NCBI RefSeq assembly: GCF_011397635.1
Contig: NC_064771.1
Span: forward strand, 12,773,379 to 12,837,378
Reading direction: 5' to 3'
Source of the DNA: Epinephelus fuscoguttatus
Lineage: Eukaryota > Chordata > Actinopteri > Perciformes > Serranidae
DNA: 64,000 nucleotides
The translations under genes were made by a program, and so were the position numbers. Below, piece after piece: positions 57,001 to 64,000 of this stretch. How positions within the stretch are numbered: position 1 is the first letter of the stretch; each line of letters begins with the position of its first letter. Under the pieces are notes generated by a model. The model saw only the letters and a list, made by a program, of their open reading frames with translations. It had not been told where the DNA came from and ran no database searches.

Positions 57001-60000
57001 ATTCGTTCGTTATCACCCATCACTACATGAAACATAGCCACTGGTGATTAACTTTATCACACCATTAACCAGAGTAATATCTTCTCAGTTTATTACACAG
57101 TCCCCTCCTCCTCCACCACCTCCACCACCACCTCCTCCTCCCCAGGTGAATGGGTCAAACTCCTCCCCATTCCCGAAAGTGACAAATGGGACAACGCTGA
57201 CCTTAACAAACTCCCGCCCTTCTGCTGGACATGTGAAGGTGCGGTAATGCTGGTTATTTTCCTCTCTTTCATAGAACCACAAAACATGTCTCTGTTTCGA
57301 GTTGAACATCCTGCAGATTTGATGACTTATGAATAAATCTGACCTTAATCTCTATTTGTGGAGCAGCTATAACTGGCTAACCCTCCCTCATCTCTTCATT
57401 TCCTTGCTTCCTCCTCCCCGACCCCGTTTCTCACGGTTTCTGTCAGCAGTCTCAGGCTAAGGCGAGTTCGGACCGTCCTCCACAGAGACCTAAGAAACCA
57501 AAGGACAGCAAACCCAAGGTCAGCAAGCTCTTTGTTTTGTTTTCACTTTAACAGGCGCTGGCGCTGGAGTTGTGGGTCTGATTGAGTGCAGAAAATACTA
57601 ATCCACAACAGTCACCGCAGGGAAGTTGTCAGCATATATTTTTAGGCTGCTCCATGACAGTAGTTCTTCTTTTAAGAATTAAGAATGTGGAGTTCATCCC
57701 TCATCCATCAGGTTTCCTTCCCTGTGGTTTTGGTGTCAGTTCTCTCAGAATAAGAGAGGCAAGGCTTCTGTCTAGACTCAGTGTGAAGACATTTAACAAT
57801 CATACAAAGAGAAATTCATTGTGCAAGAGGAAGAGATACCATTTTCCGCATCAGCGGTATCATCAATACACGAGAACACAAACCTTCTTTTTCTGAACTG
57901 GAAATACTGCTCTTTCACTGTAGTTATGTTATTACTGTTGATCTTCCCACCTACGTGTCCTGAAGGCACATACTTTTTTTGACTGTTTAAAATGTCCAGA
58001 ATGCTTTTTGAGAGTCAGAAATACAAACAAAAAACAATCTAAATCTATAAAAAGCACTACAGGCAAGAGGGAGAATATTTGGTTTTGCTTTTGGGGTGAA
58101 CTGTCCCTTCAAAGAGTCCACTTGCATCTTAACCCTTTGGTCTCCTGGCTGTAGGTGAAGAAGCTGAAGTACCACCAGTACATCCCTCCAGACCAGAAGG
58201 CAGACAAAGAGCGTCCACCCCAGATGGACTCGTCCTATGCGAAGCTCCTCCACCAGCAGCAGCTCTTCCTGCAGCTGCAGATTCTCAACCAGCAACAGCA
58301 GCACTACAACTACCACACCATACTGCCCGCCCCACCCAAGTGAGTGTCAAGCATGACAGTGTGTGTATGTGGGTGTGTGTGTGTTTGTGGTGTGGAAGTG
58401 AGGTTGACTGACTGCAGTGGTTTTATTCAAAGAGTCAGCTACTTTGCCACCCACTTTTTTTCTCCCTCCTATTGAACCAGTAGTTATTACCCATAGTTCA
58501 CTGGTGCAGCACAGCCTGTAGGCCGTTTTCATTATTACTTCCTGTGTGCTCCCAACTTTTTCTGCTGTGGTTTGTTGCTTCCATCTTAGTGGTTTATGAG
58601 TGAGTCCGTAGAGCCTGGAGTTAAAGCAGAAGTAATCACTGAAGGTCTGTCCCAGCTTAGCTTCAGTGCTTTGACAGTAACAACGTGTGACTTATGGAAT
58701 ATGCTTTTAAGATGAAACCTACATGGTATAGTTTTTGGTTTTGAAGGACTTTATGTTTACCATCAACACATTTGCGTGACCCTGCAATTGGGTCCAAATC
58801 ACAACATTCCCTGCAGTGTCAAAGCAGGACAAGCCATATTCATACTTCACTGTTTTCTGCCTCCCCTCAGGCCTCCAACAGAGCAGCCTCCCACAACCAA
58901 CTCTGGCCCTTCCCCCTCCCGCAGTGTTCCCACGACGACCACCCCAACCCCCTCCAATCAGAGCGGGACTGCCCGTCAGAGCCAAACTGCAGTGGGAGGA
59001 GCCAAACCAGGCACTCTGCCAGCCAACCTGGATGAGTTCAAAGTGAGTTACACAGACCATTTCAGCCAGGATCAGAAATGTACCTGCCAAGAACATAACA
59101 CAACCAAAAGAAAGTATTTCCAGATATGTTGTAGCTGCCATTTGTATTAAGTTTTGAACTTTTTTGCTGAATAAAATCCAGTCAGCAAAAGATCATTTGA
59201 TGCTTTGAATGTGTGCACCATGAGGGTTTTAAAGGTATACTATGCTGAAATTGGGTAACTGTTTGTAAACATGCTAGTCAGAATGAAAGTAAAAGCCAAC
59301 GCCAGACTCTGGTTTGGCGTCCTGCCTCGTAGCATTTGCATTTTTGGGCACTTTGTCTCGTGGATGTGTTTACAGTCTGGCACCTGGTCACTATAAAGCA
59401 TCAACCTCACCTGAGCACTGTGATGTACACGTCCACAAACATCCGAGACACAGAAAATAAGTAAATATAGGCAGAGGGCAGAGTCTCTGCAGAAAAATAC
59501 ACCACCACACACTTGTAATAGGTCATGATTGAGTGAGAGGGATTACTTTTGTTTGAATCTACCTGTTGTTTCTTCAGGAAAATCCTGTGTCTTATATCTT
59601 TAATGCATGATCTCAAACGGTAATATTGTAATGTGTCATTTTAAATCATTTTGTGACCCCTCAGATAATCTAAGGACATTTTGGGGATTCCCTGCCCCCT
59701 TGTTTTGAACCACTGAATTTAATTATGTGTTACTCACCACTTGTGTTGTCTCTTACACATCGTCAGTTATTCTCTGCTCTTTCACTCTGAGTCAATGCCT
59801 GCTAAGTGAATTACCGGTCTGGTTTCTCATCCTCCAGGTCGCTGAGTTGAAACAGGAACTGAAATTACGTGGTTTGACTGTCTCAGGCACAAAGAACGAT
59901 CTCATCGAGAGGCTCCGCAACTATCAGGAGCAAAATGGTGGCACCACAGCGGTTGTGAAAAACAGCATATCGCAACCCAGCCAACAGGGCACGACCTCAT

Positions 60001-63000
60001 CCGCTGGCACCGTCACATCCTCTCCAACCGCAACAACAACAACAACCCCCGACCACCAACCAGGAGAGGCGGGCTTTAAGTTAGATTTGTCATCGTTGGC
60101 TCAGGTGATTCCAGGGCGGGTCATGCGGTTTGGCAGCACCAGCTCCAGCCCTCCGGTGTCTCCTACTCCATCTGAGAGGTCACTGGCCGGAATGAGTCCA
60201 GATGAGACGAGCTGTAATGGAGACATGTTTGGAGAGATGGTGAGAGCTAGATATGTGTTTATTGGATAAAATTACTGGACACTGGCAAAAAAATATAACC
60301 TCTTCCTTCAAACTTTTCCATAAATTCTCTTCTTGTTTTGTCCCTCAGGTAAGCTCTCCACTGACCCAGCTCACCCTTCACCCATCTCCTCAGCACCCAC
60401 CAAATGTCTCTCCGCTCTCCAAGGTCAAAGAGGAGATCCAGAGCTCCTGCAGCCTCTCCAGGCCTTCACCTGCCTCATGTCCGGCTCCAGAACCCCTGTC
60501 TGGAACAGCCATGGACACTTCCTGTTATGACAAGGACCAGATGCTCCAGGAGAAGGACAAGCAGATCGAGGAGTTGACCAGGATGCTGAGACAGAAGCAG
60601 AGGCTGGTGGAGACGCTCAGGTCCCAGCTGGAGCAGGGTAAGATGACAGGAGTAGGTGGGGTAGTGTCGGAGAAGGAAGGAGGTGAAAAGAGCAAAACAT
60701 CCCCAGAGGTTAAACTTCAAACTCTGATAAAAGCCTCAGCCATCCAGCCCCCCACTCTCCCCAACGGCATCGTGGTGAGGGTGAAGAAGGAGGTGGAGTC
60801 TGAGGAAGGGATGGAGGGGGTGACGGAGGCGAAGAAAGCGGCCCAGCCGATGCAGTGCTCTCAGGAGACTCTGCTCCGGCTGCAGCAGATTCATCGGCTG
60901 CAGATCCAGCAAGCTGAACAGCAGAAACAGACGCTGCAGCCCAAACAGCAGCAGAGTCAGGTGCAGCTGCAGAGAGTAACAGAGGCGATGTCGAGCCCTC
61001 AGAAGCTACAGCAGCAGAAGAAAGAAGCCCAGATCCTGCTCCATCAGCAGCAGCAACTGCAGCAGCTCATCATACAGCAAACCCAACAGAAACAGCTCCA
61101 GGCGCAGCAGAAGTTAGCACAGCAGAAACTGGCCCAGCAGAAACTCAGCCAACAGAAGCTGGTGCAGCAGAACCAGCTCAAACAAACTCAAGGTCAAGTT
61201 CAGCAGAACCAGCAGAAGAACCAGGTTCAGCTGAAGCAGGTTCAGGTGCAGGTCCAGAAGCCTGCGCTGAACCTAACCCAGCAGAGGAAGCAGCAGAGGG
61301 CTCTGCAGAGGCAGCAGCAGAAACAGCAGACGGCAGCTGTCACCACTCAACAGGTAACGTCATCATCAGCCCTCTTAAAGTGGATAACATGTTGAAATAA
61401 AGTGCATCGAAGTTTTAATTAAAAATCTTAATTTCACTGAAACATGTTTGGTTCACAGGTGACCCCAGTCTTTATCAACCAACAGAACGGCACTCAGATC
61501 CACACTCAGGCCATTTCATTAGACCTCCTCAAGGCGAATGGCACGCCGACACTGGTCACCGACAGCAACGGCAACCACTACCTGATCGCACTAACCAGTC
61601 AAACCACAGAGGGACAGAACGGAGTGTCCTCATTGGCCAAACCCAATGGACGCATCACACTGCAGGTACAGTAAAGCTGATAAAAAATATTCTGTAGTTG
61701 GCTGCACACGGTTAATAATCTGTAATGAAATATTTATGTGCAATTTTTCTCTGCTTGTTGTCTTTCAGAGGTTGCAGTCGACTCCAAGTAAACTCCCCAG
61801 CACTGACAGCCAATCAAAAGAGCCGCCAGAGGCTGAGCCAAACAAAAAGGTACAAAAAAGATGTCTTTCTTTATATATAAAATTTATGTATGGTTATTTA
61901 TTAAATAAATCTTTTATAGGGACAGGTATACAGCGTGGGCCAGTGTCAAGGTTGATTTTCTGAAAACAAAATTGCAAAGGGCTTCATAAGTGTGTTTTAA
62001 ATGTATTTATATGCATAATGTATAATTATACTACTTCAGCCACACAGGAAATATTTTGAATCTGGAGACGAGGCTGTAAAAATGAGAACAGGCTGACTAA
62101 AATGAATGAAAAATAAACTTAATATATATATATAGGCATATTCAGACCAAACCATTCTGGGGAGCTCCCCATAGAGCTACATACCTTCAAGGGCTTTTTT
62201 TTTTCTGTTCGCACTTGCACAGCCAAAGTAATTTACTGTAAGGTGACCAGTGGTTGGTACAGAAATTTTACTTTGACTTATGCTTATATGCTCAGTAAAG
62301 CCTGGACTTCACTGTCAGTCCATTTGTCCACGTTTTTTTCTCCATTTCTTTTCCATTACGAGCAGTTGTTTGTGTTTTGTGTCAACTGTTGTTTACGTGG
62401 CTAACAGGTTTTTAAAAATGGCAGTTGCTGTTGCTGCATTGGCTGTTTTAAACCAGTCATGGTACAATTCTGTCAGTCATGTTTCCTCGTTCTAAGAGAG
62501 CACCTACTCTGAAATAGGAGCTGAAAAAAGTTTCTCAAACCTGCTTTCTAAGAACTGCGATAGTTCCTAGTTCTTGTGGTGTAGACACAAAAAAGGGGAG
62601 GTTCTTATAATTTTGAAAAAGTTCCACTTATGCCTCATGATTGTAACTCATCAGTGACATGGCAACGTGAAAATTGATCTAGCTTTTTAATAGTTTTACT
62701 GTAGTTTGAATAATATAACATACATTGATGCACAAGTTTAAATTTTAAAATGATCCAAAAAAAGCCATCCACAACTGAGGAAATCATCTCAAAAATATTA
62801 TTAGTTATTGGTTACTGTTATTGGTTTGTATATAAGTAAGTTTTTTTACTTGTAATTTGTGGCCAGGCTACTTCCCCCCACATTTTAAAGTAAGTAAGAC
62901 CTGAACTGAGTATTTTTGTTACTTATACAATAAAGATTTATCTTATCTTATCTTATCTTATCATATCTTATCTTATCTTATCTTTGTACATACGGGGAAC

Positions 63001-63668
63001 AAAAGTGAGTCGCTTTGGACAAAAATGTCCTTCAAATAATTAAAATGTAATGAACTGTGTAGTGCAGCAGGATTTTCTGCATCTTCTAAGCAGTAACATC
63101 TTCCTGCCACAAGGTGTCGCCACTGACACAGTTTAAAATTATCAAATCAAACAGACTGCAGACTCATTAAATGTGAACCAGCAGGCTGTTATTCAGGGAT
63201 GAAATGTAATTAACCAATCACAACTGAGGATTCAACATATTGACGTCCACTGTTACACAGTCTAAACATGTCTCTGTCCCTGTCCTCCCTCAGGGACAGA
63301 AAGCGGGGCTGCACCTGGACACCAATGGCGCGCCACAGCCCAACCTGTCAGTCACCGCTCCACCCAACCTGCAGCCTTTCTTCGACGACATGTCAGACAG
63401 CGAGAGCCAAAGCAACTTAATCTCATCTCTTAAGGTAGCACCTCCTCCTCCTCCTCCGCTCCCATCATCATGTCGTCTCTACGGCTCAGCCTCCTCCACG
63501 TTTTTGTAGACTTCATTAACTTTTTTCTCCTTGTTTCTTCTCTTTTCTTTTCATTCCATCACTCCATCCTCGCAGAGAGAGGAGGTGTGTCCGCCTTACG
63601 ACCGGCACACACTGTTCACCCCTCCCTCTCCCAAACCCAACACCTCCCTTCCTACTCAGCGCTCCAAA
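22296..63668 (+). CDS. mrtfa: Myocardin-related transcription factor A (MKL1), actin-regulated SRF coactivator; 3' end beyond window
   Basis: Three alternative first exons (22296..22467, 27313..27343, 40642..40777, all phase 1) join 46737..46802, 53413..53468, 54156..54231, 54987..55145, 56137..56291, 57101..57238, 57447..57518, 58155..58339, 58871..59042, 59838..60239, 60349..61353, 61459..61665, 61769..61849, 63294..63434, 63576..63668. From 40642 this is 1048 codons without a stop. Domains are three RPEL actin-binding repeats (46-164), a basic region KKLKYHQYIPPDQK (from 288), a Gln-rich segment LFLQLQILNQQQQ, a SAP domain (about 404-438), a leucine zipper DKDQMLQEKDKQIEELTRML (600-635) and a Gln-rich block (about 695-870). 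MRTFA binds G-actin in the cytoplasm and, when released, enters the nucleus to activate SRF targets. SSYAKLL, VAELKQELKLRG and FGSTSSSPPVSPTPSERS favour MRTFA over MRTFB. The C-terminal activation domain is outside the window. It could be either teleost co-orthologue. Confidence 0.95.
24233..24417 (-). mobile_element. tRNA-derived SINE with perfect 10-bp target-site duplication
   Basis: The minus strand begins GTGCTGGTGGTTTAGTGGAT (A-box region) and holds a B-box GGTTCGACTCC. It ends in an A-rich segment. CAAGGATTCT flanks both sides (24223-24232 and 24418-24427). The perfect duplication suggests a fairly recent insertion. Confidence 0.88.
24574..24825. mobile_element. Short TIR element (MITE-like), about 250 bp, with internal ~38-bp tandem repeats
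   Basis: Ends TGTGATAAGGCACCC and GTGGGCCTTATCACA are near-perfect inverted repeats. The middle contains about three copies of a TTGGCTGATxGGTAGCTGT unit. No coding capacity. Confidence 0.7.
27313..27343 (+). CDS. mrtfa: mrtfa alternative first coding exon B (start 27313)
   Basis: The ATG at 27313 lies in CAGCATGG, a strong context. The exon encodes MVQRDMTITS and ends TCAG|GTAAAG in phase 1, exactly compatible with 46737 (S-V-LQLKLQQRR). An in-frame TGA at 27271-27273 closes the frame upstream. The short N terminus directly before RPEL1 resembles in length the short N-terminal variant known for mammalian MRTFA. Transcript evidence is needed; the phase and stop logic is from the sequence. 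Confidence 0.6.
30006..30046. repeat. (CA)n microsatellite
   Basis: About 20 uninterrupted CA units. Confidence 0.92.
31475..31915. repeat. Interspersed repeat rich in TCTTGGTCTTGACTC-like oligomers
   Basis: Degenerate repeats of GGTCTTG(T/A)(C/G)TC..., with GTCTTGAGACC at the left, run in two clusters around an AT-rich middle. This is typical of an old, dispersed fish element. Termini were not determined. Confidence 0.5.
33130..33560. repeat. Interspersed repeat with internal quasi-tandem segments
   Basis: Segments such as GGTCATAGGCCAAAGTTACTGTGA and AAAGGTCAAGAGTCAGCTTCACTGTGA, each followed by an AAACAC-TTTT(T/C)xGGCCAT block, occur twice about 150 bp apart. The wording resembles a common fish repeat; the family was not identified. 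Confidence 0.55.
35383..36260. mobile_element. hAT-like non-autonomous DNA transposon, 878 bp, with 8-bp target-site duplication
   Basis: Ends TAGGGCTGGGCAA... and ...TTGCCCAGCCCTA are inverted repeats. Flanks CTGTACTA (35375-35382) and CTGTACCA (36261-36268) match at 7 of 8, the length expected for hAT elements. No transposase frame was seen. Confidence 0.8.
37968..38301 (-). mobile_element. tRNA-derived SINE, minus orientation
   Basis: The minus strand starts GGGGCGGCAGTAGCTCAGTC, with an A-box (TAGCTCAGTCCATAGG) and a B-box-like GTGCGAGTCC. The body carries GGTGCCCTTGAGCAAGG-type sequence common in fish SINEs and ends in an A/T-rich TTAATAAAGTAAAT tail. No clear target-site duplication. 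Confidence 0.75.
39986..40052. repeat. TG-rich then GA-rich microsatellite
   Basis: A TG/TCTG tract (39986-40020) runs into a GAGAGAGG tract (40021-40052) in the presumed promoter or 5' UTR of mrtfa exon C. Confidence 0.8.
40053..40641 (+). promoter_or_regulatory. mrtfa: Presumed promoter / 5' UTR of mrtfa first exon C
   Basis: CT/CpG-richer sequence than the surrounding introns, with purine-rich runs, lying immediately 5' of the third coding first exon and with no acceptor-like sequence close before the ATG. I could not place a transcription start. A TATTTAAA at 39333-39340 is too far upstream to be used with confidence. Confidence 0.4.
40642..40777 (+). CDS. mrtfa: mrtfa alternative first coding exon C (start 40642)
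   Basis: An in-frame TGA lies directly before the ATG (40639-40641), so the N terminus is fixed at 40642, or at a second in-frame ATG at 40648 with a better -3 base. It encodes 45 residues, MIMLDTNHCLSFEPSPPG...YHSLKE, and ends GAAG|GTGGGC in phase 1. SLKE-V-LQLKLQQRR at the junction matches the SLKEVLQL of mammalian MRTFB and the VLQLKLQQRR of MRTFA, which is good evidence that it is a genuine coding first exon. Confidence 0.85.
41331..41695. repeat. Dispersed repeat family X, copy 1
   Basis: Shares in order GCATTAATACAGCAGCAAAC, TGTATCCCACTGGCTAGC, GGCAGTTACCGCTGATA, GGCTCTGTCAG-type and GTGCAGACAAC-type blocks with 43912-44265. It is diverged and interrupted by indels. No TIRs found. Confidence 0.65.
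41835..41887. repeat. (TAG)n / (AGT)n trinucleotide tract
   Basis: Imperfect, then perfect TAG repeats, with about eight perfect units at the right end. Confidence 0.85.
43912..44265. repeat. Dispersed repeat family X, copy 2
   Basis: Second copy, same orientation, about 2.6 kb from the first. Shared blocks include GCAGCAAACAACTATTTGC, TGTATCCCAGTGGCTAGC, CAGTTGCCACTGATA and GGCTCTGTCAGTACTGTTG. Confidence 0.65.
46737..46802 (+). CDS. mrtfa: mrtfa exon: RPEL repeat 1
   Basis: The acceptor has a very long CT tract ending ATGCAG|TT and the donor is CCAC|GTAAGT, phase 1 to 1. Encodes (V)LQLKLQQRRTREELVSQGIMP, the first actin-binding RPEL motif. This is the common acceptor for all three first exons. 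Confidence 0.95.
48513..48868. mobile_element. MITE sharing TIRs with the 1939-3135 element, about 356 bp
   Basis: It begins TTAAAGGTCCAGTGTGTAGG and ends CCTACACACTGGACTTTTAA, a long near-perfect inverted repeat. Flanks AATATTCT and AATATTGT agree at 7 of 8 (with one base of boundary ambiguity), suggesting an 8-bp target-site duplication. Confidence 0.85.
51661..52040. mobile_element. Dispersed TIR-like repeat family Y, copy 1
   Basis: The left end TTTAAAGGTATGCTCTGCAGG and right end GAAAATCGTGCATAGTATA are imperfect inverted repeats. The interior matches 59228-59603 over its full length (GTAACTGTTTGTAAACATG-like, CACCTGGTCACTA, AGGCAGAGGGCAGAGT, AAATACACCACCAC). Confidence 0.7.
53413..53468 (+). 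CDS. mrtfa: mrtfa exon: LKSPAAFHEQ linker / basic region
   Basis: The acceptor is ATGCAG|CA and the donor AAGG|GTGAGT. Encodes (P)LKSPAAFHEQRKSLERAR, near-identical to mammalian MRTFA and carrying basic residues between RPEL1 and RPEL2. Confidence 0.95.
53469..54155. other. mrtfa intron between RPEL1/2 exons
   Basis: 687 bp with no recognisable feature. Confidence 0.5.
54156..54231 (+). CDS. mrtfa: mrtfa exon: RPEL repeat 2
   Basis: Encodes TEDYLKRKIRSRPERSELVR and MHILE, with the canonical RPxxxEL core (RPERSEL). The acceptor is CCCCAG|ACC and the donor GAAG|GTGAGT. Confidence 0.96.
54232..54986. other. mrtfa intron between RPEL2 and RPEL3
   Basis: Contains a T homopolymer near 54610. No gene was seen. 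Confidence 0.5.
54987..55145 (+). CDS. mrtfa: mrtfa exon: RPEL repeat 3
   Basis: The acceptor is CCACAG|AG and the donor CTGG|GTAACT. Encodes ETSAEPSLQAKQLQLKRARL followed by ADDLNDKISHRPGPIELVHK (core RPGPIEL) and NILSVDCPVHSPL. The last ten residues diverge from mammalian sequence. Confidence 0.95.
55146..56136. other. mrtfa intron with an exon-like segment (56004-56076)
   Basis: Mostly CA-rich low-complexity DNA. The 73-nt segment 56004-56076 has a good acceptor (TTTTGTCCACAG) and a donor-like CCAG|GTGATG, but its phase does not fit its neighbours. It is treated in the findings as a possible poison exon. Confidence 0.5.
56137..56291 (+). CDS. mrtfa: mrtfa exon: acidic/serine DEDSSDALSP segment
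   Basis: The acceptor is GTCACAG|AT and the donor CACAG|GTACCA. Encodes (D)SPKGESSSLDEDSSDALSP and onward to GDVSPSQ. The DEDSSDALSP block is a hallmark shared by MRTFA and MRTFB and lies just after the RPEL domain. Confidence 0.95.
56292..57100. other. mrtfa intron before the polyproline exon
   Basis: T-homopolymer at about 56641-56651 and AT-rich DNA; no gene. Confidence 0.5.
57101..57238 (+). CDS. mrtfa: mrtfa exon: polyproline segment
   Basis: Encodes S followed by 13 consecutive prolines (mixed CCT/CCA codons), then QVNGSNSSPFPKVTNGTTLT to GHVK. Mammalian MRTFA has a proline-rich LTNGTT segment at the same place. The acceptor could be TTACACAG|TCC (57101) or CTTCTCAG|TTT (57089). Both keep the frame and differ by four residues (FITQ). 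Confidence 0.88.
57447..57518 (+). CDS. mrtfa: mrtfa exon: lysine-rich linker
   Basis: 72 nt encoding QSQAKASSDRPPQRPKKPKD and SKPK, matching the (K)QSQPKS...KKxKxxKPK segment before the basic domain. The acceptor reads TGTCAGCAG, an NAGNAG tandem that allows alternative use at 57447 or 57450 (with or without one Gln). Confidence 0.9.
57519..58154. other. mrtfa intron before the basic-domain exon
   Basis: No recognisable feature. Confidence 0.5.
58155..58339 (+). CDS. mrtfa: mrtfa exon: basic B1 region and Gln-rich segment
   Basis: Encodes VKKLKYHQYIPPDQKADKER, MDSSYAKLLHQQQLFLQLQI and LNQQQQHYNYHTILPAPP. This is the SRF-binding basic region and adjacent Q-rich element, both strongly conserved. 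The donor is CCAA|GTGAGT in phase 2. Confidence 0.96.
58340..58870. other. mrtfa intron
   Basis: TG-rich at the left end (58360-58390); otherwise nothing seen. Confidence 0.5.
58871..59042 (+). CDS. mrtfa: mrtfa exon: Ser/Thr/Pro linker into SAP domain
   Basis: The acceptor is CCCTCAG|G and the donor AAA|GTGAGT. Encodes a T/P/S-rich linker followed by AKPGTLPANLDEFK, matching the PGALPANLDDMK that precedes the SAP domain in mammalian MRTFA. Confidence 0.94.
59043..59837. other. mrtfa intron with repeat family Y copy 2
   Basis: Mostly occupied by the 59228-59603 repeat; no gene. Confidence 0.5.
59228..59603. mobile_element. Dispersed TIR-like repeat family Y, copy 2
   Basis: Collinear with 51661-52040. 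Its left end TTTTAAAGGTATACTATGC is closer to a TIR consensus, while its right end is more decayed. Both copies sit in mrtfa introns in the same orientation. Confidence 0.7.
59838..60239 (+). CDS. mrtfa: mrtfa exon: SAP domain
   Basis: The acceptor is CCTCCAG|GTC and the donor GAGATG|GTGAGA, 134 codons. Begins VAELKQELKLRGLTVSGTKN-DLIERLRNYQ, the SAP DNA-binding helix-turn-helix. Continues through an S/T-rich linker to FGSTSSSPPVSPTPSERS and MFGEM, blocks shared with MRTFA. Confidence 0.96.
60349..61353 (+). CDS. mrtfa: mrtfa large exon: leucine zipper and expanded Gln-rich block
   Basis: 335 codons. The acceptor is CCCTCAG|GTA and the donor CAACAG|GTAACG. Encodes SSPLTQLTL, then the leucine-zipper coiled coil DKDQMLQEKDKQIEELTRML (homo/heterodimerisation). 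A VRVKKEVE segment follows, matching a SUMO-consensus psi-K-x-E, and then a glutamine-rich region of about 175 residues with KLAQQ-like repeats. The Q-rich block is much longer than anything I recall at this place in mammalian MRTFA. Confidence 0.94.
61459..61665 (+). CDS. mrtfa: mrtfa exon: TPVFINQQNG...LVTDSNGNHYLIALTS
   Basis: 69 codons. The acceptor is TTCACAG|GTG and the donor CTGCAG|GTACAG. The segment PTLVTDSNGNHYLIALTSQ corresponds to PTLITDSTGTHLVLTVT of mammalian MRTFA, which supports the paralogue call. Confidence 0.92.
61769..61849 (+). CDS. mrtfa: mrtfa exon: RLQSTPSKLPST linker
   Basis: 27 codons. The acceptor is TTTCAG|AGG and the donor AAAAAG|GTACAA. Low-complexity Ser/Pro/Glu/Lys linker. 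Phase 0 at both ends, so it could be skipped without a frameshift. Confidence 0.8.
61850..63293. other. mrtfa intron with pentanucleotide repeat
   Basis: AT-rich. Contains (TTATC)n at 62938-62984; no gene. Confidence 0.5.
62938..62984. repeat. (TTATC)n pentanucleotide repeat
   Basis: About nine TTATC units with one TCATA-type interruption. Confidence 0.9.
63294..63434 (+). CDS. mrtfa: mrtfa exon: LQPFFDDMSDSESQ segment
   Basis: 47 codons. The acceptor is CCCTCAG|GGA and the donor CTTAAG|GTAGCA. Encodes GQKAGLHLDTNGAPQPNLSV and onward to NLQPFFDDMSDSES, ending SSLK. Phase 0 at both ends. Confidence 0.88.
63576..63668 (+). CDS. mrtfa: mrtfa exon: REEVCPPYDRHTLFTPPSPKP; last exon seen
   Basis: 31 codons. 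The acceptor is CCTCGCAG|AGA and the donor CCAAA|GTATGT. The remaining exons, including the QQMDDLFDIL-type region and the C-terminal activation domain expected for MRTFA, lie beyond the right edge. Confidence 0.88.
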
Positions 63669-64000
63669 GTATGTCCTCCAGCACGTCTTTGTTTCCATCT
63701 GTCCTTTGGCGTCATTCTGTTTCTGCCTGTTCCTCCATTTTCCATCTTAGATTCTCACGCTGAGCCGTACGCTCGTGTTACTGACCTCAGACGGCAGTTG
63801 GAAAATGTTGGGCAGAGGTTGCAGTGGTGTGACTTGATTTACTGTGTGATAATGTTCAACTGTGAATGTGTTTCCAATTAGTGTCTGACTGAAAAGCAAA
63901 TGCTCTAATGTTTACATTTTCGATGTTGCCTAGTCTCAGTCTCTGCTTTTATATAATCGTCTACACACTCAAAGCATTATGGGAAAAGTGTCAGTTTCTC
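63669..64000. other. Start of the next mrtfa intron
   Basis: No further exon with MRTFA similarity before the window ends. Confidence 0.5.

Noticed and set aside
63531..63881. Continuation of the last mrtfa exon past 63668 (VCPPARLCFHLSF...)
   Set aside because: A good donor (CCAAA|GTATGT) ends the exon; the read-through sequence has no MRTFA character.

Overview
This window looks like nuclear DNA from a ray-finned, probably percomorph, teleost. The genes are split by GT-AG introns. The non-coding DNA holds tRNA-derived SINEs, short terminal-inverted-repeat (TIR) elements and CA/TG/GA microsatellites of the fish kind. The protein families are vertebrate. No operons, phage, CRISPR array or bacterial-type system were seen. 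Identities come from recognising motifs and exon phases by eye; no database search was run.

Layout. (1) 752-3729, minus strand: two coding exons of lrrc18, a small leucine-rich-repeat protein, with a likely 5' UTR exon at 3814 and two RFX/X-box-like palindromes further upstream. A 1.2 kb non-autonomous DNA transposon lies in its intron. (2) 4381-7330: a locally duplicated segment. The right copy carries the 5' UTR and first coding exon of the sulfotransferase gene. The left copy carries a decayed orphan copy of that exon with a premature stop, and a SINE with a target-site duplication. A 294-bp tandem repeat and a 24-G run lie between the copies. (3) 7167-13996, plus strand: a complete seven-exon SULT1-family cytosolic sulfotransferase gene (309 aa). 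(4) 14000-16600: intergenic DNA with a long inverted repeat. (5) About 16.6 kb to beyond the right edge, plus strand: the 5' three-quarters or so of mrtfa (MKL1), the actin-regulated SRF coactivator. It has three alternative coding first exons (22296, 27313, 40642), all ending in phase 1 and all able to splice to the RPEL1 exon at 46737. Fifteen shared coding exons follow, up to 63668, and the C-terminal activation domain lies beyond the window.

The three genes have no evident pathway link. lrrc18 and the sulfotransferase gene are divergent, about 3.3 kb apart. Most of the 64 kb is mrtfa intron, which holds several recognisable mobile elements: a hAT-like element with an 8-bp target-site duplication, a SINE with a perfect 10-bp target-site duplication, and two-copy dispersed families.

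I did not find a wholly new biological system. The observations most worth checking are the three-promoter N-terminal architecture of mrtfa, the paired X-boxes at lrrc18, the partial sulfotransferase duplication with its orphan exon, the altered cofactor-loop and dimer-motif residues of the sulfotransferase, and a phase-incompatible exon-like segment in mrtfa that could act as a poison exon.
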